Shown piece by piece: positions 21,198-25,832 of a DNA stretch of 25,832 bases (its first letter is position 1; every line of letters starts with the position of its first letter). A model generated the notes under the pieces. That model ran no database searches, was not told the origin of the DNA, and worked only from the letters and a program-made list of their open reading frames with translations. Source of the DNA: Clostridiales bacterium mt11. GTDB taxonomy: Bacteria > Bacillota > Clostridia > Tissierellales > Tepidimicrobiaceae. A program made the translations under genes and the position numbers. The DNA is taken from the NCBI GenBank assembly GCA_001282665.1, contig LN874947.1, positions 606,705 to 632,536 of the forward strand. The letters are read 5' to 3'.

Positions 21198-23544
21198 GAT
21201 CATCGTCCTCTTTTAATAAAGCTTCTTTTAATACTTCTTCCATGTTCTTCACCAATACGAAATCCATTCTCCTCCTAATCTTATCTGGTATTTCTTCTAA
21301 ATCCTTTTTGTTTTCAAAAGGAATCAAAATCTTCTTTATACCAATTCTATGGGCTGCTAAGACCTTTTCTTTAATTCCTCCGACAGGAAGAACTCTTCCT
21401 CTCAATGTAATTTCACCTGTCATGGCTATATCCATATTAACTGGTCTATTGGTAAGGGCAGATATACAAGCAGTAGCCATAGTTATACCCGCTGAAGGAC
21501 CATCTTTTGGGATTGCACCTTCGGGTACGTGGACATGAATATCCATATCCTTATAAAAATTGCCATCCACTCCTAGGGCTTCTGAATTAGCTCTAATATA
21601 ACTAATACCAGCCATCGCAGATTCCTTCATTACATCCCCTAATTGACCTGTTAGCTGAAGCTTGCCTGTTCCCTTCATACAATTGACTTCAATGGACAAT
21701 GTCTCTCCTCCAAACGCCGTCCAAGCTAATCCTGTTGCTACACCAATTTGATCTTCTCTTTCTCCTATATCAAAATGATATTTTTCAATCCCTAAATATT
21801 TATGAAGATTTCCCTTATTAACTCTAACCGTTTTTACATTGGATTCAACTATTTTTTTTGTTGCTTTTCTACATATATTTGCAATATTTCGTTCCAAGTT
21901 TCTTACTCCTGCTTCTCGTGTATAATTGTTTATTATACTTTTTATAGCAGTTTCAGATAGTTCCAAGTTTTCCTCTTTTAATCCATGTTCTTTAAGTTGT
22001 TTTGGTAAAAGGTAATTAATGGCAATCTTTAATTTCTCATCTTCTGTATAACCGCTTATTGGAATAAGTTCCATTCTATCCAATAAAGGTGCTGGAATAG
22101 AAGATACTGTATTGGCAGTAGTTATAAACAATACCTTTGATAGATCAAAGGGAACCTCAAGAAAATGGTCTGTAAATGTATTGTTCTGCTCAGGATCTAA
22201 AACTTCCAATAAGGCACTAGCAGGATCACCTCTAAAATCACTGCTTAATTTGTCAATTTCATCAAACAAGAATACTGGGTTCTTAGAACCTGATTTTTTG
22301 ATGGAACTGATAACTCTTCCCGGCATAGCACCTACGTAAGTTTTTCTATGACCTCTAATTTCTGCCTCATCTCGTACTCCTCCTAAGGACATGCGAATAA
22401 AATTTCTATTCAATGCCTTTGCTATGGATTTTGCAATAGAGGTCTTTCCAACTCCAGGAGGTCCCACTAAACATAATATGGGCCCTTTCATATTTGTAGC
22501 TAATTTTCGTATAGCTAAAAATTCTAGTATTCTTTCTTTTACATCTGTTAATCCATAATGATCTTTATTTAAAACCTCTCTGGCTTTTTTAATATCTACC
22601 TTATCCTTTGTTTCCTTGTCCCAAGGCAGCTCAACAATCCAATCCAAATATGTCCTTATAACTGCAGTTTCTACTGAACTAGGGGGCATCTTGTCTAGCC
22701 TTTCTACTTCCTTTAAAGCCTTTTCTCTAACTTCTTTAGGCATCTTTATCTTGTCAATTTTAGCCTTATATTCCTCAATATCTTCTAAAAGATCATTTTC
22801 TTCACCTAATTCTTTTTGTATAGCTCTCATCTGTTCTTTTAAATAGTACTCTTTTTGTACCTTTGTTATTTGTTTTTTTACTCTTTGGTTGATCTTGTCT
22901 TCAATCTTCAGTAATTCTATCTCTTCCTGTAAAATCTTATGAAGAACTTCCAATCTCTCGTAAAAGTCAAAAGTTTCTAAAACTTTTTGATGATCTTCTA
23001 TTTTTAAGTGAATGTAGGAAGCAATAACATCAACTAATCTGCCTGGTTCCTCGATATCTGTAATTGTTAACAATACATCTGGTGATATTCTATTACTGAA
23101 GGATAGATATTGTTCAAAATCGCCAATAACCAATCTCATAGCTGCCTCAGTTTCCTTATCCACAATAACTTCCTCAGACTTATAGATATATTCTTCCACC
23201 TCAGCTTCAAAATAATCCTCTTCATTGGTCATTTCAGCTATTTTACCTCTATTTATTCCTTCGACTAAAACTCTTATACTACCGCCGGGTAGTTTTAACA
23301 TTTGTTTTATTTTAACAATAGTTCCAATATGATAGAAGTCTTCTAATGTTGGATTTTCAACTTTAGCATCTTTTTGAGTACATAAAAGAACTAAAGAATC
23401 ATCTACCATAGCCTTTTCTAAAGCATTAATTGATTTTTCCCTTCCCACATCAAAGTGGATAACCATGTGAGGAAAGACGGACATACCTCTTAAGGGTATA
23501 AGAGGTATTGTTTTTTTCTGCACAACATACAAATCTTTGTACAT
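21184..23544 (-). CDS. lon: ATP-dependent protease La (Lon)
   Basis: This 786-residue cytoplasmic AAA+ serine protease degrades damaged and regulatory proteins. The N-terminal substrate domain starts IPLIPLRGMSVFPHMVIHFD. The AAA+ module carries GPPGVGKTS (Walker A) and VFLFDEIDK (Walker B). The protease domain has PKDGPSAG with the catalytic Ser684, and Lys727 in GGIKEKVLAAHR completes the Ser-Lys dyad. Length is standard for LonA. An AAAAGGAGTGAGG ribosome region precedes ATG 23544. No CIRCE or clear CtsR site was seen in the 133-bp gap upstream. Confidence 0.98.
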   Translation of the reverse strand: MYKDLYVVQKKTIPLIPLRGMSVFPHMVIHFDVGREKSINALEKAMVDDSLVLLCTQKDAKVENPTLEDFYHIGTIVKIKQMLKLPGGSIRVLVEGINRGKIAEMTNEEDYFEAEVEEYIYKSEEVIVDKETEAAMRLVIGDFEQYLSFSNRISPDVLLTITDIEEPGRLVDVIASYIHLKIEDHQKVLETFDFYERLEVLHKILQEEIELLKIEDKINQRVKKQITKVQKEYYLKEQMRAIQKELGEENDLLEDIEEYKAKIDKIKMPKEVREKALKEVERLDKMPPSSVETAVIRTYLDWIVELPWDKETKDKVDIKKAREVLNKDHYGLTDVKERILEFLAIRKLATNMKGPILCLVGPPGVGKTSIAKSIAKALNRNFIRMSLGGVRDEAEIRGHRKTYVGAMPGRVISSIKKSGSKNPVFLFDEIDKLSSDFRGDPASALLEVLDPEQNNTFTDHFLEVPFDLSKVLFITTANTVSSIPAPLLDRMELIPISGYTEDEKLKIAINYLLPKQLKEHGLKEENLELSETAIKSIINNYTREAGVRNLERNIANICRKATKKIVESNVKTVRVNKGNLHKYLGIEKYHFDIGEREDQIGVATGLAWTAFGGETLSIEVNCMKGTGKLQLTGQLGDVMKESAMAGISYIRANSEALGVDGNFYKDMDIHVHVPEGAIPKDGPSAGITMATACISALTNRPVNMDIAMTGEITLRGRVLPVGGIKEKVLAAHRIGIKKILIPFENKKDLEEIPDKIRRRMDFVLVKNMEEVLKEALLKEDDDHEDN

Positions 23545-23647
23545 AACCTCACTCCTTTTGTCTCTATGTTTTTAGTTATTTGTTAATAAACATCCCCTTA
23601 AACTAATATTACCATACTTTTGAATAATAATAATAAAATACAAAATA

Positions 23648-23671
23648 AAAGCTCACTAAAGAGTGAGCTTT
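23648..23671 (-). terminator. Terminator between clpX and lon
   Basis: AAAGCTCACT and AGTGAGCTTT pair around CTTT. On the minus strand TTTTATTTTG follows the stem, as expected for a terminator just after clpX (stop at 23678). Lon is thus transcribed separately from tig-clpP-clpX. Confidence 0.88.
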
Positions 23672-23677
23672 CCGTTT

Positions 23678-24961
23678 TTATGATGCAGATTCCTTGTTAT
23701 CATTTTTTTTAGCTCTATTTTTTGCCTTTCTCTCTGATAGCACTAATGTTGGTTCTCCATTGTTTACTATGGTGTCTTTTGTGATTAGACATTTTTCAAT
23801 TTCTTCTCTCGAAGGAATTTCGTACATTATATCTAATAGAGTCTCTTCAATTATGCTACGCAATCCTCTTGCTCCTGTTTTTCTTTCTATTGCCTTTTGA
23901 GCTATGGCTTTTAAAGCATCTTCATCAAATTCTAATTCTACTCCATCCATATTGAATAGTTCTGTATATTGTTTTACAAGAGCATTTTTAGGCTCAGTTA
24001 ATATCTTCACAAGGGATTCTTCATCTAATTCCTCTAATGTTACAATTACTGGTAGACGTCCCACAAACTCAGGTATTAGCCCATACTTTAACAAGTCTTC
24101 TGGCTGTATCTCTTTCAATAATTCTCCTATTGCAACATTTTCCTTACTCTTGATATCAGCACCAAATCCCATGGATTTCGTATCAACTCTACTTTGAATT
24201 ATCTTGTCTACTCCATCAAAGGCTCCACCAACTATGAATAAAATATTAGTGGTGTCAACTTGGATAAACTCTTGATGTGGATGCTTTCTTCCTCCTTGAG
24301 GTGGAACATTTGCCACAGTGCCTTCAAGAATTTTAAGCAGTGCCTGCTGTACTCCCTCACCAGATACATCCCTTGTAATAGAAGGATTCTCTGTTTTTCG
24401 AGCAATTTTATCGATTTCATCGATATAAACTATTCCCTGCTCTGCTCTTTCTATATCATAATCTGCAGCTTGGATAAGCTTTAGTATTATATTTTCAACA
24501 TCTTCACCAACGTACCCAGCTTCTGTTAAAGAAGTAGCATCTGCTATGGCAAAGGGCACATTTAATATTTTAGCTAATGTTTGAGCAAGTAAAGTCTTTC
24601 CTGAACCAGTAGGTCCAATCATGACTATATTAGATTTTTGTAGCTCTACATCACTAGTTTTTGATGGTTTTTTATTTATTCTTTTGTAATGATTATATAC
24701 TGCAACAGCTAAAGCTCTTTTTGCTCTCTCTTGTTTTATTACGTATTCATCTAAAGTTTCTTTTATCTTTATTGGCTTTGGTAATTCTCTTAAATCGTAA
24801 TCCACATTTTCTATAAACTCTTCATCAATTATTTCTTGACATAGTTCTATACACTCATCACAGATAAATACATTTGGACCTGCTATAAGTCTTCTAACTT
24901 GATCTTGTGGTTTTCCACAAAAGGAGCAGCGAAGCTGTTTGTCATCATATTTTGCCATCAT
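23678..24961 (-). CDS. clpX: ATP-dependent Clp protease ATP-binding subunit ClpX
   Basis: This 427-residue AAA+ unfoldase feeds substrates to ClpP. The N-terminal zinc finger uses Cys12, Cys15, Cys34 and Cys37 (RCSFCGKPQDQV, FICDECIELC). Walker A is GPTGSGKTLL, Walker B is IVYIDEIDKIAR, and the ClpX/HslU region RGLRSIIEETLLDIMYEIPS is near the end. It starts 16 bp after clpP, with GAGGTG as ribosome site, in the same operon. Confidence 0.98.
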   Translation of the reverse strand: MMAKYDDKQLRCSFCGKPQDQVRRLIAGPNVFICDECIELCQEIIDEEFIENVDYDLRELPKPIKIKETLDEYVIKQERAKRALAVAVYNHYKRINKKPSKTSDVELQKSNIVMIGPTGSGKTLLAQTLAKILNVPFAIADATSLTEAGYVGEDVENIILKLIQAADYDIERAEQGIVYIDEIDKIARKTENPSITRDVSGEGVQQALLKILEGTVANVPPQGGRKHPHQEFIQVDTTNILFIVGGAFDGVDKIIQSRVDTKSMGFGADIKSKENVAIGELLKEIQPEDLLKYGLIPEFVGRLPVIVTLEELDEESLVKILTEPKNALVKQYTELFNMDGVELEFDEDALKAIAQKAIERKTGARGLRSIIEETLLDIMYEIPSREEIEKCLITKDTIVNNGEPTLVLSERKAKNRAKKNDNKESAS

Positions 24962-24977
24962 GACACCTCACTTAATC

Positions 24978-25562
24978 TTATTTTCCTGATTCAATTACCT
25001 CATCTATTATACCATATTCCTTAGCTTCTAAAGCAGTCATAAAGAAATCTCTATCGGTATCCTTAGAAATTTTGTCTAAAGGCTGGCCTGTTCTTTCACT
25101 TAATATTTGATTTATCTTTTCTCTAGTTCGAATTATTCTTTCTGCATGAATTCTAATATCTTCTGCTTGCCCCTGAGTTCCTCCTAGAGGTTGATGTATC
25201 ATAACTTCGGCATTTGGAAGAGAAAATCTTTTTCCTTTTGCCCCAGATGCTAATAGAAAAGCACCCATACTTGCTGCCATACCTATACATATAGTTGATA
25301 CATCTGGTTTTATATACTGCATAGTATCATATATTGCAAATCCAGCACTTATTGAACCGCCTGGACTATTTATATAAAGTTGTATATCCTTATCTGGATC
25401 TTCTGCTTCTAGAAATAATAGTTGGGCTACTATTAAATCTGCGGTTACATCATTAACTTCCCCACCCAGAAATATTATCCTTTCCTTTAGAAGTCTAGAA
25501 TAAATATCATAGGACCTTTCCCCTCTATTAGTTTGCTCTACAACAACAGGAACTAATGTCAT
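24978..25562 (-). CDS. clpP: ATP-dependent Clp protease proteolytic subunit ClpP
   Basis: This 194-residue serine protease forms the 14-subunit barrel. The catalytic triad is visible as Ser98 (GMAASMGAF), His123 (MIHQPLGG) and Asp172 (DTDRDFFM). The length matches canonical ClpP. An AGGAGGGG ribosome site precedes ATG 25562, 20 bp after the trigger factor stop, so tig, clpP and clpX appear to be one operon. Confidence 0.98.
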   Translation of the reverse strand: MTLVPVVVEQTNRGERSYDIYSRLLKERIIFLGGEVNDVTADLIVAQLLFLEAEDPDKDIQLYINSPGGSISAGFAIYDTMQYIKPDVSTICIGMAASMGAFLLASGAKGKRFSLPNAEVMIHQPLGGTQGQAEDIRIHAERIIRTREKINQILSERTGQPLDKISKDTDRDFFMTALEAKEYGIIDEVIESGK

Positions 25563-25582
25563 TATATACCCCTCCTAAAAGA

Positions 25583-25832
25583 TTAAATATATTTTATATT
25601 TTTAACCAATAATTCTATAGTCTTATCTCTCATTATACCCGCCTTAAGGTGTTCTAAATCTCCTTTTTTCATATCTTCTTTAAATTTCTCTACATTTTCT
25701 TGATTATATTCTACAGCTAATCTTTCAAGCTCATTATCTAAATCTTCATCAGAAACTTTTAACTTTTCTTCTTTAGCTATAGCATCAAGAACTAGGTCAG
25801 CTTTAACTCTTTTTTCAGCTACAGGTTTTACT
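25583..25832 (-). CDS. tig: Trigger factor, C-terminal part, cut by window edge
   Basis: The frame is open from base 25832 to TAA 25585-25583, about 83 codons. It includes KRVKADLVLDAIAKEEKLKV and ends MRDKTIELLVKNIKYI, the helical C-terminal arm of trigger factor, a ribosome-bound chaperone with peptidyl-prolyl isomerase activity. The isomerase and ribosome-binding domains lie outside the window. Its place upstream of clpP-clpX supports the call. Confidence 0.93.
   Translation of the reverse strand, partial: VKPVAEKRVKADLVLDAIAKEEKLKVSDEDLDNELERLAVEYNQENVEKFKEDMKKGDLEHLKAGIMRDKTIELLVKNIKYI

Noticed and set aside
23648..23671. Heat-shock CIRCE element upstream of lon
   Set aside because: The inverted repeat is GCTCACT/AGTGAGC with a 4-base loop and a T run after clpX, not TTAGCACTC-N9-GAGTGCTAA, so it is a terminator.

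Overview
The window comes from an AT-rich, low-GC Gram-positive anaerobe of the Clostridia/Tissierellia type. The evidence is the very AT-rich intergenic DNA, strong AGGAGG ribosome binding sites, a stand-alone rubredoxin, a YtrA-type GntR/ABC operon and the tig-clpP-clpX-lon-engB gene order. I cannot name the species from the sequence alone.

Layout. Bases 1-690 hold the 5' end of a TnpB-type transposon nuclease (minus strand, cut by the window edge) and the last codons of a lost IS607-type recombinase. A divergent sigma-70 factor (790-1620) then runs into a Ste24-like membrane metalloprotease. From about 3.0 to 10.7 kb the window is accessory in character. It starts with an XRE-TPR regulator of the RRNPP (peptide pheromone receptor) type, translationally overlapped by a small secreted-peptide gene (3146-4646), followed by a decayed tandem copy of the same unit (about 4734-5443). 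Next is a small RiPP cluster read leftwards: precursor peptide (9029-8934), radical SAM/SPASM maturase (8815-7487, interrupted by an in-frame TAA) and ABC exporter (7352-5661). It closes with a second XRE-TPR regulator (9495-10406) that is convergent, stop to stop, with a 47-residue secreted-peptide gene (10550-10407).

The most interesting signal is a near-identical element of about 24 bp. It lies directly upstream of two promoters of the form TTGAAA-N17-TATNAT: one reads toward the RiPP operon (9249-9293) and one toward the 47-residue peptide gene (10599-10643). This is the layout expected if the neighbouring receptor-type regulator, in response to the secreted peptide, switches on both the peptide gene (autoinduction) and the RiPP operon. 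The peptide's C-terminal part also shares 24 identical nucleotides (encoding WNSYEVE) with a lipoprotein gene 5.5 kb away.

The rest is core genome on the minus strand. It includes a GntR-ABC-permease operon with a palindromic operator in its promoter, and a six-gene run typA-cls-lipoprotein-class IV aminotransferase-flippase-like protein-proC ending in a hairpin terminator. A RsbW-like ATPase gene and a divergent rubredoxin gene follow, then the proteostasis block tig-clpP-clpX-lon-engB. No rRNA, tRNA or CRISPR array was seen.
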